A model generated the notes under the pieces. That model searched no databases, was not told where the DNA came from, and saw only the letters and a program-made list of their open reading frames with translations. This document shows, in pieces, positions 16,180-25,158 of a stretch of 64,000 nucleotides of DNA. The first letter of the stretch is position 1. Every line of letters begins with the position of its first letter. This stretch comes from JBBQUN01 sp963717115 (GTDB taxonomy: Bacteria; Actinomycetota; Acidimicrobiia; Acidimicrobiales; SZUA-35). Where the stretch lies: contig CAVQVO010000001.1 of the NCBI GenBank assembly GCA_963717115.1, forward strand, positions 124,001 to 188,000. Direction: 5' to 3'. A program made the translations under genes and the position numbers.

Positions 16180-16275
16180 TGGCGGAGGTGGACGGGAATC
16201 GAACCCGCCTACGATGGATCACATCGCACACCCGCTTTGAAGGCGGGGGAGCCCACCAGGTACTCGGACACCTCC
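16180..16275 (-). tRNA. selC: tRNA-Sec (anticodon TCA)
   Basis: The 96-nt gene (CCA encoded) begins GGAGGTGT and ends CACCTCCGCCA. The anticodon arm is CCCGC-CTTCAAA-GCGGG, so the anticodon is TCA (16238-16240 on the opposite strand). An extended variable arm carries a GCGATG/CATCGT stem. The acceptor and T stems together make a 13-bp stack, and the D region contains CTGGTGGGC, all typical of bacterial tRNA-Sec. It implies that the organism decodes UGA as selenocysteine; selA, selB and selD are not in the window. Confidence 0.93.
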
Positions 16276-16387
16276 ACGGCGCACCTTAGCGCCAGGTGAT
16301 CCATCGGCGGCACGCCCGCCCCCGGCTCGGCCGGCCAGCGACCCACCCTTCCCCCGGATCCCTTCGACGGACCATTCCGAGGTCGAC

Positions 16388-17029
16388 GTGTTGTGTTTCT
16401 ATTCCTGCAAGGGCGGGTCCGGCTGTTCGGTCACCGCCGCCGCGGTGGCGCTGGTGCTCGCCCGCTTCGGTGCCACCCTGCTCGTCGACCTGGCCGGCGA
16501 TCTACCCGACATCCTCGGCCTGCCGCCGGATCGTTCGGACGATCCGGGTCGCCCCGGACTGGCACGGTGGCTGGCCGACGACCGGCCCGGGCCCGACGAG
16601 ATCCCTCGGCTCGAGGTGCCGGTCACCGAGGGGTTGTCGATGCTCGCGTCCGGGGGCCACGAAGCCCCCGGGTCGGCGAACCTGCTCCTCCTGGCCGCGG
16701 TGCTCGCCGCCGAGCCGCGGTCGGTCGTGGTCGACGTCGGATCGCATCGTGCCTTCGACGGGTTCCTGGCCCAGGCTTCACGTTCGGTCCTGGTCACGCG
16801 CGCCTGCTACGTCGCACTCTCCCGCGCCCGGCAACGTCCCAGCCCCGACGACATCGTGCTGGTCCACGAACCCCATCGTGCCCTCACCGCCTCCGACGTC
16901 GCAGCGGTCCTCGGTGCGCCCGTCACGGCCCAGGTCGACTACGAACCAAGGGTCTTCCGGGCGGTCGATGCCGGCCTGCTCGCCGAGCGGCTCCCGCGAT
17001 CGCTCCGCCGGCTCGAGGTGTTCCGGTGA
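16388..17029 (+). CDS. CpaE/TadZ-like ATPase of the Tad pilus locus
   Basis: A 213-residue SIMIBI-class ATPase with the deviant Walker A CFYSCKGGSGCSV at the N-terminus and ATLLVDLAGDLPDILGL as the following switch strand. Such proteins localise Tad/Flp pilus machines. It lacks a receiver domain, so it is shorter than CpaE. The GTG start at 16388 leads the gene cluster, and its stop overlaps the next gene as GTGA. The N-terminal Lys and Gly residues are conserved, so ATP binding is plausible. Confidence 0.8.
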   Translation: MLCFYSCKGGSGCSVTAAAVALVLARFGATLLVDLAGDLPDILGLPPDRSDDPGRPGLARWLADDRPGPDEIPRLEVPVTEGLSMLASGGHEAPGSANLLLLAAVLAAEPRSVVVDVGSHRAFDGFLAQASRSVLVTRACYVALSRARQRPSPDDIVLVHEPHRALTASDVAAVLGAPVTAQVDYEPRVFRAVDAGLLAERLPRSLRRLEVFR

Positions 17030-18135
17030 ATCGCCGTCCACCGGTGACCCGCGGGCCCGTCGACCGACGACCCGAAGGCGACGCCGTCGATCGGCTGTTG
17101 GTCGACCATCTCGTCGACGACCCGCAGGCGGGGGTCGGCGACCTGGTCGAGGCCCTCCGGCGGCGCTGGCCCGATGCCGACGTCTCCGAACTGGGCGCTG
17201 CCGCCGAACGAGCACGGGCCCGGTCGTCGGGACTGGGTGCCATCGAGCCGCTGCTCGAACTGCCCGACGTCACCGAGATCATGATCAACGGGTGCGAGCC
17301 CGTCTGGGTCGAACAGCATGGATCGCTCCGTTCCACCGAGGTGCGACTCGATGCGATCGAACTCGACGTGCTCGTGTCCCGCATCCTCGATCCCCTCGGG
17401 CTCCGGGTCGATCGCCTGCATCCGATGGCCGATGGCCGCCTCCCCGACGGCAGCCGGGTGAACGTGGTCATCCCGCCCCTGTCGATCGATGGCCCGGTGA
17501 TCACGATCCGACGGTTCCGCGCCCGGGCCGTCGGACTCGACGAGTTCGCCCCGCCCGACATCGTCGAGCAGCTCGGGGTTGCCGTCGAGCGTCGCCGCAC
17601 CATCGTGGTGTCGGGTGCGACCGGTGCCGGAAAGACCACGTTGCTCAATGCCCTGGCCCGGTTCGTCCCCGATCACGAGCGCATCGTCACCATCGAAGAC
17701 ACCGCCGAACTCGCGCTCGGCATGCGGCACTGCGTGCGGCTCGAGGCCCGGCGGCCCAACGCCGAGCAGGTCGGTGAAGTCACGATTCGCGACCTGGTCC
17801 GCAACGCATTGCGGATGCGGCCCGACCGGCTGGTGATCGGCGAGACCCGCGGACCGGACGCGCTCGATCTGTTGATGGCGCTGTCCACCGGTCATCGCGG
17901 TTCCTTCACCACGGTGCACGCCCACGATCCCGATGGGGCCCTGCGGCGATTGCAGCTCCTCGCTTCTCTGGCCGACAGCTCGATTGCTCCGTCGGTGATC
18001 GCCGACCTCATCATCGACACCGTCGACCTCGTGATCCATGTCGAGCGGCGGGGCGACCGGCGGAGCATCGTCGCCGTGGCCCGGGTGGCCGACGACCCGG
18101 GACTGCGGACCGTGCCCTTGTGGAGCACCCGATGA
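17026..18135 (+). CDS. tadA: Tad pilus assembly ATPase TadA/CpaF
   Basis: A 369-residue type II/IV secretion ATPase that powers Flp pilin assembly. It contains the N-terminal region with EIMINGCEPVWVE, Walker A GATGAGKTT at about 198, the Asp box region TIEDTAELAL, Walker B MRPDRLVIGETRG near 267 and the His box TGHRGSFTTVHAHDP. The GTG start at 17026 overlaps the previous stop, and the last bases overlap the ATG of tadB. Intact, unlike its two downstream partners. Confidence 0.93.
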   Translation: MNRRPPVTRGPVDRRPEGDAVDRLLVDHLVDDPQAGVGDLVEALRRRWPDADVSELGAAAERARARSSGLGAIEPLLELPDVTEIMINGCEPVWVEQHGSLRSTEVRLDAIELDVLVSRILDPLGLRVDRLHPMADGRLPDGSRVNVVIPPLSIDGPVITIRRFRARAVGLDEFAPPDIVEQLGVAVERRRTIVVSGATGAGKTTLLNALARFVPDHERIVTIEDTAELALGMRHCVRLEARRPNAEQVGEVTIRDLVRNALRMRPDRLVIGETRGPDALDLLMALSTGHRGSFTTVHAHDPDGALRRLQLLASLADSSIAPSVIADLIIDTVDLVIHVERRGDRRSIVAVARVADDPGLRTVPLWSTR

Positions 18136-18891
18136 CGGCCCGTTCGAGCACGCTGACCCGGCTGCGGTCCCCGATGGAACGGACCGGTCGGCGCCCCGAC
18201 GCCGTCGGTCGCCGGCGACGACTCGTCGGAGCGGGGCTCGTGCCGGTCCTGTCGGGGTGGATCCTCGACTCGCCGATCCTCGTGCTCGTCGGACCCGATG
18301 CTGGTCGCCCTGGCGCTGGCGTCTCGCCCGGCACCGCACCGAGCGCGCCGAGCGCTCCCGTGTCGATGCCGCAACGCTGGCCCTCGTCGACCACCTGACC
18401 CAGCAGCTTCGCGCCGGTTCGTCGTTGGGGGGCGCGGTCACGCGGAGTCTCGAATCGATCGATCACCCGCCGCCACTCGGCGACCTCCTCGACCCGGCCC
18501 GACGGGCCGTACGGTCGGGGGAGCGGTTGCCGATGGCGCTGCGCCGCTGCCGGGCTCCCGAGCGGTCGAGCCTGGCCCTCCTGATGACGGGGCTGGCGGT
18601 GCTGCTCGAACACGGCGGACCGGCGGCCGTTGCGGTCGAACGGCTCGGCGACACGATCCGGTCCGGCATCGGGGCCCGTGCCGAGGCCCGCGCCCAGGCC
18701 GGGCAGGTGCTGGCCTCGGCCACGCTGCTCGCCGTGCTGCCCTTTCCCGTTCGCCGTGCTGGTCGCCCTGGCCGAACCCGAGGCCGCAGCGCTCTACCTG
18801 CGCACGTGGACCGGAGCGATCTGTGTCGCCGTCGTCGACCGCAGCCAGTTGGGTGAGCTGGCGATGGATGGATCGACAGGTCGCGCCGTGA
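18132..18891 (+). pseudogene. tadB: tadB-like membrane protein, reading frame broken several times
   Basis: The expected TadB/GspF protein is spread over all three frames: MTARSSTLTRL to LVLVGP in the first, MLVALALA in the second, then RLARHRTERAERSRVD through VLASATLLAVLPFP, PFAVLVALAEPEAAALYLRTW and a final ASWVSWRWMDRQVAP. Apparent single-base insertions fall near 18297, 18325, 18733 (in CCCTTTCCC) and 18838. Every fragment reads as plausible coding sequence, and the end overlaps the tadC GTG, so the break is recent or a consensus error. If restored it would be an inner-membrane platform protein with paired transmembrane helices. Confidence 0.75.
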
Positions 18892-19480
18892 CGACCCCGC
18901 CCCGGCGAACCGTCGTCGCTGGCAGCGAGCGCCGGCGTGGTCGGGGGCGTCCTCTGGATGCCCATCGTGCCCGCCGGCGTCTGTCGTGCTCGCCTGGCTG
19001 TTCCTGCTTCGCCCCCGTCTCGTCGCCCGTCGCCGCACCGAAGCCCTCGCCGATGCGCTGCCCGACGTGGTCGACCTGGTCGCAGTTGCGATCTCGGCCG
19101 GGCGCACCATCACCGGAGCGCTCGAACTCGTCGCCGATCGTGGACCGACGGTGATCCGAGCCCACTCGGCGGCATCGCTCGATCGGCTCCGGGCGGGCGA
19201 GACCCTTCCCGATGCCCTGCGCCATCTCGCCGATCGGGCCGGGCCCGACTACCTCCCCCTCGCGCTCGTGCTCGCGCAGGCCGACCGCGACGGCGCTCCG
19301 CTCTCGCTGCTCCTGCATCGCCTCTCCGACGAGGCCCTCGCCGCACGTCGTCGCCGCAACGAGGCGGCCGCCCGACGTCGCCCCGTGCAGTTGCTGCTCC
19401 CGCTCGTGTGCTGCTCGCTCCCGGCCGTGGTCGTCGGTGCCGTCGTTCCGCTCGTCATCGTGTCGCTCCGTCGTCTCTGA
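18888..19480 (+). pseudogene. tadC: tadC-like membrane protein, N-terminus frameshifted
   Basis: The C-terminal two thirds is one clean frame from VLAWLFLLRPRLVARRR through DALPDVVDLVAVAISAG to LLLPLVCCSLPAVVVGAV, the GspF/TadC fold with a cytoplasmic helical domain and C-terminal transmembrane helix. Upstream, SLAASAGVVGGVLWMPIVPAGV (first transmembrane helix) is in a second frame, and the GTG start is in a third. Two single-base insertions near 18900 and 18978 would explain this. The GTG overlaps the tadB end. Confidence 0.75.
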
Positions 19481-19498
19481 GACGCCGCCGCTCGCACC

Positions 19499-19643
19499 GC
19501 TCGCAGCTCGGCTGTCTCTCGCAGCTTCGCGCTGTCTCTCGCAGCTTCGCGCTGTCTCTCGCAGCTCCGCTGTCTCTCGCAGCTCCGCTGTCTTCTCGCA
19601 GCTTCGGCTGTCTCTCGCAGCTCCGCTGTCTCTCGCAGCTCCA
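19499..19643. repeat. 18-20-bp minisatellite upstream of the pilin gene
   Basis: About eight tandem copies of a unit based on ctcgcagctccgctgtct, with length variants of 18 to 20 bp, fill most of the space between tadC and the pilin gene. The array ends 38 bases before the pilin ATG, just upstream of its strong ribosome binding site. Confidence 0.9.
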
Positions 19644-19681
19644 CGGCCACCACCGGGTCGTACCCATCGAAGGAGAGTTCC

Positions 19682-19888
19682 ATGTTCATGCTCCACGCCC
19701 TCACCCACCCGCTGACGATCGCTCGGTCCCGAGCCGATCAACGAGGCCAGGCGACCGCCGAATACGCCCTCGTCATCCTCGGTGCAGCCGCCATCGCCGG
19801 CCTCGTTCTGGCCTGGGCCCTCGGGACGGGCAAGATCGGCCGGCTGCTCGACGCGGTGTTGAACTCCGTGATCGGCCAGGTCGGCTGA
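19682..19888 (+). CDS. flp: Flp-type pilin (DUF4244-like)
   Basis: A 68-residue prepilin: a positively charged leader ending RADQRGQ, then the ATAEYALVILGAAAIAG hydrophobic stretch with the Glu-Tyr pair typical of Flp pilins, and a short C-terminal tail. A prepilin peptidase should cut just before the hydrophobic segment. aaggagag lies five to six bases before the ATG, the strongest ribosome site in the locus and consistent with a major structural subunit. Its stop overlaps the next start as TGATG. Confidence 0.88.
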   Translation: MFMLHALTHPLTIARSRADQRGQATAEYALVILGAAAIAGLVLAWALGTGKIGRLLDAVLNSVIGQVG

Positions 19889-20262
19889 TGGCGGCGGGGA
19901 AGGGTGGGCGGGGGCAGGCAACGGTCGAGCTCGCGCTCACCCTCCCCTTCGTCGTGATCCTGTCGCTCATCGTGATCCAGGCCGGATTGGTGGCCAAGGA
20001 TGCGCTGGTGGTGCACCATGCCGCCCGCGAAGCGGCCCGGGCCGCGGCCGTCGACCCCTCCGTCGCCGTGGCCCGCCGAGCGGCCCTCGCCTCGGGCCCA
20101 CTCGACGACGTTCGGCTCTCGCTCACGCTTTCGGGCGGAACGAACCGGGGTGACACCACGACCGCCCGTCTGCGCTACCGATCGCCGACCGACGTTCCCC
20201 TCGTCGGTCGGCTCGTCGGCGACGTCACCGTGGTCGCCGAGGTGACGATGCGGGTCGAATGA
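19888..20262 (+). CDS. tadE: TadE-like minor pilin/pseudopilin
   Basis: A 124-residue protein with GRGQATVELALTLPFVVILS, the TadE/TadG prepilin-like N-terminal helix, followed by a small extracellular domain. Encoded directly after the Flp pilin with a one-base overlap. Predicted minor pilin of the Tad pilus. No TadG or prepilin peptidase gene follows; the next gene is on the other strand. Confidence 0.82.
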   Translation: MAAGKGGRGQATVELALTLPFVVILSLIVIQAGLVAKDALVVHHAAREAARAAAVDPSVAVARRAALASGPLDDVRLSLTLSGGTNRGDTTTARLRYRSPTDVPLVGRLVGDVTVVAEVTMRVE

Positions 20263-20264
20263 CG

Positions 20265-20281
20265 GGCTCCCTCTCGGAGCC
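20265..20281. terminator. Hairpin between convergent tadE and PfpI genes
   Basis: GGCTCC-ctctc-GGAGCC forms a 6-bp stem with a 5-base loop immediately after the tadE stop and before the stop of the opposite gene. There is no T-tract. Probable terminator by position. Confidence 0.45.
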
Positions 20282-20289
20282 ACGGGCCG

Positions 20290-20939
20290 TCAGCCCCTGG
20301 ATGCGTCCATGAGTTCCCGCAACCGAGCCATCACCTCGGGACCGGCCTTGTCGATGCTGCCGGCGTCGAAGGGGGGCGTCGGGTCGTACTCGATCATCAG
20401 CTGCATCGCCTTCGCCGTTTCGTCGTCGAAGAGCCGCGCTGCGAGCAGGAGCGCCATGTCGATCCCCGACGACACCCCGGCGGCGGTCATGAGGCGTCGG
20501 TCGGTGTGGTCGACCACACGCCGTCCCGTCGGGACCGCGCCCAACTCGCCGAGGGTGTCCATGGCGCCCCAGTGGGTCGTGGCCTCCAGCCCATCGAGCA
20601 GACCTGGCCGCGGCCAGCACCAGCGACCCGGTGCACACCGATGTGGTGAACCGCGTGGTCGGGTGGGCGTCGCGCAGCCAGGCGAAGATCGGGTGCGTTC
20701 GATCGGCCACGATCGCCCGGGTGCCGATCCCTCCGGGGACCACGATGACGTCGGGTCGCGCGATGTCGTCGAAGCGTCGCATCGACGCTGAGCCCGAGCA
20801 TGCCGTTGTCGGTGCGGATCGGGCCGACGGCGTCGCCGACGAACACCACGTCGGCGTCGGGTAACCGCTGGAGGACCTCGTAGGGCCCGACGGCATCGAG
20901 GGCCGTGACCTGGTCGAAGAGGGGAATGGCGATCTGCAT
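20290..20939 (-). CDS. DJ-1/PfpI family protein, frame broken twice
   Basis: Fragments in three frames join into one protein: MQIAIPLFDQVTALDAVGPYEVL, then DDIARPDVIVVPGGIGTRAI and TTSVCTGSLVLAAA (the nucleophile-elbow cysteine), then LLDGLEATTHW and GAVPTGRRVVDHTDRRLMTAAGVSSGIDMALLLAAR. This is the GATase1-like DJ-1/PfpI fold of about 215 residues, often annotated as isonitrile hydratase or an AraC-like N-terminal domain. Apparent one-base insertions lie near 20785 and 20608. It begins at ATG 20939 or GTG 20945. Substrate unknown. Confidence 0.75.
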
Positions 20940-20952
20940 GGTCACACTGCCT

Positions 20953-20983
20953 TGGTGGTGGTGGTGGTGGTGGTGGTGGTGGT
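20953..20983. repeat. (TGG)10 microsatellite
   Basis: About ten uninterrupted TGG units lie between the start of the PfpI gene and the stop of the helicase gene (21007). As minus-strand DNA it is (CCA)10 and would be in the 5' leader of the PfpI mRNA. Length variation by slippage is expected. Confidence 0.95.
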
Positions 20984-21006
20984 CGGGTCGTGGTTCGGGG
21001 ACGGGC

Positions 21007-23307
21007 TCAGAAGGGTTCGTCGAAGCCGAGTGTGGTGCTGAGCAGCGCCAGCGCGGCGTGCTTGTCGAGCGGCTCGTTGCCGTTGCCGCACTTGGGGGAC
21101 TGGACGCACGAGGGGCACCCCGAGGTGCACGGACAGTGCGTCAGGACTTCGATGGTCGCTGCCAGGTGACGATCGGAGGCTTCGAAGGCCAGCGAGGCGA
21201 CACCGGCGCCCCCGGCGTAGCCGTCGTAGACGAAGACGGTGGCCAACCCGGTCTGGGGTGCCTGGGCGGTCGACACGCCCCCGACGTCCCAACGATCGCA
21301 GATCGTGAAGAGCGGGAGGATCCCGATGGCGGTGTGTTCGGCGGCGTGGAGAGCGCCCGGCAGGTGATGCGGCCCGACTCCCGACGCGGCGATGGCCTCG
21401 GGCGACCAGTCGTACCAGATCCCGGTGGTGGCCAGCTCCTGGGGCTCGACGTCGAGGTCGTGCTGTTCGACGGGTTCCCGCCGACCCTGCTCGTAGACGC
21501 GATAGCCCGTCACCCGAGTGGTCACCAGAACGTTCCCGAGATGGAGGGTCGAGCGGCCGACGGGGCGGGCGTCGACTTCGCCGGTGACCGCGATGTCGAT
21601 CGTGGACCGCGTCTGGGTCCAGGTCGTGCCGTCGGCGCGCTCGACCACGGCTCGGCGGGCCTGCAGATCGAGGTCGACCACGTTCCACGCCTGCCCGCGG
21701 TGCAGATAGACCGCGCCGGCGTGGACCCGATCCGTGGCCCGCGAGAGCTCGACCGTGCCGATCGTGGTGTCGTCGGTGTCGACGATGACGACCTCACCCG
21801 TGGAACCCGACCGCAGCCCGACCCGGTGGAACGGCATGCCTCGCCCTCCCCAGACCGCACGAGGGATGCGCTGCCGGCCGGGCCGAACGCGAAGGTGGTC
21901 GGACAGGACCTGGCGGTGCACGCTGGCGTCGAGATCGGGCCACCACCGCTCGTCTCGCCAGGTGAGCGGGAACTCGTAGGCGGCGCAGGCGAGGTGGGGG
22001 TCGGCGACGACGGTGTTGGAGACGTTGACGACCGCCGGTTCCGGGTCTCGCTCGAACAGGTCCTTCGGGTGATGGACGAACCATTGGTCGAGCTGGTCGT
22101 CGCCGGCGATCAGGACGGCCAACGACTCGCGTTGCGAGCGACCGGCTCGTCCGATCTGCTGCCACAGCGAGGCGATGGTGCCGGGAAAGCCGCAGAGCAC
22201 CGTGGCGTCGAGTCCGGCGATGTCCACCCCGAGTTCGAGGGCGCTCGTGGCGACGATCACCCGGACCTTGCCTGCCGCAACGTCGTCTTCGATCTCGCGC
22301 CGTTCGGCGGCGAGGTATCCCGACCGGTACGGACGGACCGAATCGGCGAGATCGGGAGGCAGCGCCCGGGCGACCCCGAGCGCAACCCGTTCGGTCATCG
22401 CCCGACTGGGGCAGAAGGCAATCGAACGCTGACCGGCGAGGGTGAGTCGGGTGAGCACCGAGATCGCCTCGGTAGCCGGTGATTGTCGGATGCCACGCTC
22501 GACGTCGATGGTGGCCGGCTGGACGAGTGCGATGTGCCGGGGGGCCGAGGGCGACGAGTCGACCGTGATCGGCGTGACGGGCCGGGCACACAGTTCCTCG
22601 GCCAACACCGCCGGTTCGCCGATGGTGGCCGAGCAGAACACGAACGTGGGATCGGAGCCGTAGAGCTCGCAGACCCTGCGCAGCCGCCGCAGGAGGTGGG
22701 CCACGTTGGTGCCGAAGACGCCCCGCAGGACATGGAGTTCGTCGATGACGACGTACTCGAGCCGTCGGAAGAAGGTGGCCCATTTGGGATGGTGGGGGAG
22801 CAGGGCGTGGTGGACCATCTCGGGATTGGTCAGGATCACGTTCGCGTTGTCGCGGGCCCAGGCCCGCTCGGTCCGACCGGCGTCACCGTCGTAGGCCACC
22901 GCAACCAGTCGGTCGACACCCAGGTCGCCGAAGGCCCGCAGCTGGTCCTGGGCGAGCGCCTTGGTCGGATAGATCAGGAGTGATGTCGATGGCCGGAGTC
23001 CGGTGACGACCGACTCGGCGATCGGGATCTGGAAGCAACGCGACTTGCCCGACGCCGTCGGTGTGGCGATGACCACCGATTGCCGGTCGCGGATCCGGTC
23101 GATGGCCTCGACCTGGTGACGCCACAGCCCGCCCGGGGGCACGAGATGTCCGAGGCCGGGAGGCAGTGGACGGGCGAGCACCGCCGTCGACGGCAAGCGC
23201 TCCGGCAGGGTCTCGACATGGATCAGGCGGCCGCTGTCGGCGAGCGCGTCGAGAACGACACCGACGGTCGATGGTCGGTCGGGGTGATCGCCGCTCATGG
23301 GGGGCAT
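21007..23307 (-). CDS. mrfA: MrfA/Hrq1-type DEAD/H-box DNA repair helicase
   Basis: A 766-residue superfamily 2 helicase. It has motif I ATPTASGKS, motif II VVIDELHVL, motif III FCSAT, motif V ATSALELGVDIAG and motif VI QQIGRAGRSQ. The C-terminal DUF1998 region has the four-cysteine cluster CPCTSGCPSC...C. This matches MrfA and Hrq1, which in Bacillus support mitomycin C repair (family knowledge). It may start at ATG 23307 or 23298; the first has gtcgag upstream. Divergent from a photolyase gene. Confidence 0.9.
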   Translation of the reverse strand: MPPMSGDHPDRPSTVGVVLDALADSGRLIHVETLPERLPSTAVLARPLPPGLGHLVPPGGLWRHQVEAIDRIRDRQSVVIATPTASGKSRCFQIPIAESVVTGLRPSTSLLIYPTKALAQDQLRAFGDLGVDRLVAVAYDGDAGRTERAWARDNANVILTNPEMVHHALLPHHPKWATFFRRLEYVVIDELHVLRGVFGTNVAHLLRRLRRVCELYGSDPTFVFCSATIGEPAVLAEELCARPVTPITVDSSPSAPRHIALVQPATIDVERGIRQSPATEAISVLTRLTLAGQRSIAFCPSRAMTERVALGVARALPPDLADSVRPYRSGYLAAERREIEDDVAAGKVRVIVATSALELGVDIAGLDATVLCGFPGTIASLWQQIGRAGRSQRESLAVLIAGDDQLDQWFVHHPKDLFERDPEPAVVNVSNTVVADPHLACAAYEFPLTWRDERWWPDLDASVHRQVLSDHLRVRPGRQRIPRAVWGGRGMPFHRVGLRSGSTGEVVIVDTDDTTIGTVELSRATDRVHAGAVYLHRGQAWNVVDLDLQARRAVVERADGTTWTQTRSTIDIAVTGEVDARPVGRSTLHLGNVLVTTRVTGYRVYEQGRREPVEQHDLDVEPQELATTGIWYDWSPEAIAASGVGPHHLPGALHAAEHTAIGILPLFTICDRWDVGGVSTAQAPQTGLATVFVYDGYAGGAGVASLAFEASDRHLAATIEVLTHCPCTSGCPSCVQSPKCGNGNEPLDKHAALALLSTTLGFDEPF

Positions 23308-23428
23308 CTCGACATCGAAGGACAACGATAGTGGCCGACTCCGACACCGTCGGGTCCGGGTCGTGCCGATCCCGGCCGATTCGGACCCGGGATGGGCGAC
23401 GGGCCCGCAACCCTGCCACCATCGGGCG

Positions 23429-24958
23429 ATGGCTCGCGACACCGTCTGGATCTTCGGGGATCAGCTCGATGCGTCCGTCGGACCGCTTGCCGGGGTCGAA
23501 CCCGGTCGGTGCCGGGTGTTGCTCGTCGAGAGCTCGGCCAAGATCGCCTCCAAACGGTGGCATCGGCAGCGCTTGCACGTCGTCCTGTCGGGGATGGCGC
23601 ATCTGGCGGCGGAACTCCGCGACGCCGGTCACGAGGTGGACCATCGTCGGGCACCCACCATGGCCCAGGGACTGCGCGACCACGTCGCCGCTCATGCGCC
23701 CGGTCGCGTCGTGGCCATGTCTCCGATGAGCTGGGCGGCCCGTCCGATGCTCGAGCGGCTCGGAGTCGACCTGGAGCCGAATGCGCAGTTCCTGTGCCAC
23801 GAGGACGAATTCGCCCGCTGGCTGGCCGATCGGCCCACCGACGATCGGGGGCGATCACGGCTCACCCAGGAGGACTTCTACCGCTTCCAGCGGCGCCGCC
23901 TCGACCTCCTCATGGACGGTGACGAGCCCGAGGGTGGGCGGTGGAACCTCGACCACGACAATCGGGAACCGCCCCCGACCGACGGGCGGGCATGGCCCGC
24001 GATCACCGCGTTCGACCTCGACGACATCGACCGCGCCGTCCTCGACCGGTTCGACGAACCCGGTTTCGGTGCACGGCTGTGGGGTGAGCCACCGACCGGA
24101 CTGTGGCCGGTCACCCGGGCCCAGGCCCGGATCCGCCTCGAGGAGTTCATCGAACAGGCCTTGCCGGTGTTCGGGCCCCACGAGGACGCCATGCTGCGAT
24201 CCGAATGGAAGCTCGCCCACTCGGTGCTGTCGTCGTCGCTCAATCTCGGGCTGTTGCATCCCCTCGAGGTCGTCGAAGCGGCCGAGACCGCCTACCGGTC
24301 CGGCCGGGTGCCCCTCGCCTCGGCGGAAGGGTTCATCCGGCAGGTGATCGGCTGGCGCGAATACGTCTGGGGTCTCTTCTGGGCGTGGATGCCGGACTTC
24401 GCCCAGGCCAACGAGCTCGGCGCCGACCGTCCCGTGCCTCCGGCCTTCACCGGTGAGGCGCCCACCGAGATGGCCTGCGTCGGCGCCACCATCGACCACG
24501 TCGAGCGACACGGGTACGCCCATCACATCGAGCGGCTGATGGTGCTCGGAAATCTGGCCCTGACCCACGGTGTCGACCCGGCGTCGATGACGGAGTGGAT
24601 GTGGGCGTCGTTCGTCGATGGTGCGCAATGGGTGATGGTGCCGAACGTGATCGGCATGGCCCTGCACGCCGACGGGGGCCGCATGGCCACCAAGCCGTAC
24701 GCGTCCGGCGGTGCCTACCTCGACCGGATGAGTGACTCCTGCGGCTCGTGCCGCTTCGACCCCAGGAAGCGGGTGGGGGAATCGGCGTGCCCGTTCACCA
24801 CGCTCTACTGGGACTTCCTGGCCCGCAACGAGGACGTGTTGTCATCGAACCATCGGATGGCTCGCCAGCTCGGGGGGATGCGGCGCCTGTCCGATCTGCC
24901 CGCCGTCCGCGAGCATGCCGTCTCGATCCGGGCCAGGCTCGACGCCGGCACGCTGTGA
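23429..24958 (+). CDS. FeS-BCP photolyase (prokaryotic (6-4) photolyase type)
   Basis: A 509-residue cryptochrome/photolyase-related flavoprotein beginning VWIFGDQLDASVGPL. The iron-sulfur ligands are Cys350, Cys438, Cys441 and Cys454 (MACVGA, DSCGSCRFDP, SACPFTTLYW). As I recall, these are the same residue numbers as the [4Fe-4S] ligands in Agrobacterium PhrB. The family repairs (6-4) photoproducts using FAD and light, with a ribolumazine antenna. Start ATG 23429 gives the conserved N-terminal strand. It lies between mrfA (divergent) and a second photolyase relative. Confidence 0.93.
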   Translation: MARDTVWIFGDQLDASVGPLAGVEPGRCRVLLVESSAKIASKRWHRQRLHVVLSGMAHLAAELRDAGHEVDHRRAPTMAQGLRDHVAAHAPGRVVAMSPMSWAARPMLERLGVDLEPNAQFLCHEDEFARWLADRPTDDRGRSRLTQEDFYRFQRRRLDLLMDGDEPEGGRWNLDHDNREPPPTDGRAWPAITAFDLDDIDRAVLDRFDEPGFGARLWGEPPTGLWPVTRAQARIRLEEFIEQALPVFGPHEDAMLRSEWKLAHSVLSSSLNLGLLHPLEVVEAAETAYRSGRVPLASAEGFIRQVIGWREYVWGLFWAWMPDFAQANELGADRPVPPAFTGEAPTEMACVGATIDHVERHGYAHHIERLMVLGNLALTHGVDPASMTEWMWASFVDGAQWVMVPNVIGMALHADGGRMATKPYASGGAYLDRMSDSCGSCRFDPRKRVGESACPFTTLYWDFLARNEDVLSSNHRMARQLGGMRRLSDLPAVREHAVSIRARLDAGTL

Positions 24959-25158
24959 TCGTCTGGGCATCGGGACCGATGTCGCTGGTCGAGATCACCC
25001 AAGCCGGATCCGGCCCGTCCGGTCGATACTGGGATCGTCGAGGTCGGGCCCGTCGATCCTGAGGTCCCGGTTTCGAGACGCTTCATCGAGCACGATGTCG
25101 GGACCCGTGTCGGGCACGGTGTCGCAGCACGGTGCCCGATCCGCCGTTCGGAGACGAC

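Noticed and set aside
18132..19480. Selenocysteine read-through as the reason for split tad genes
   Set aside because: The breaks are changes of frame, not in-frame TGA codons, so the tRNA-Sec found upstream does not explain them.
20905..22482. 525-codon plus-strand ORF opposite mrfA
   Set aside because: It starts with poly-Trp from the TGG repeat and is otherwise antisense to the helicase.
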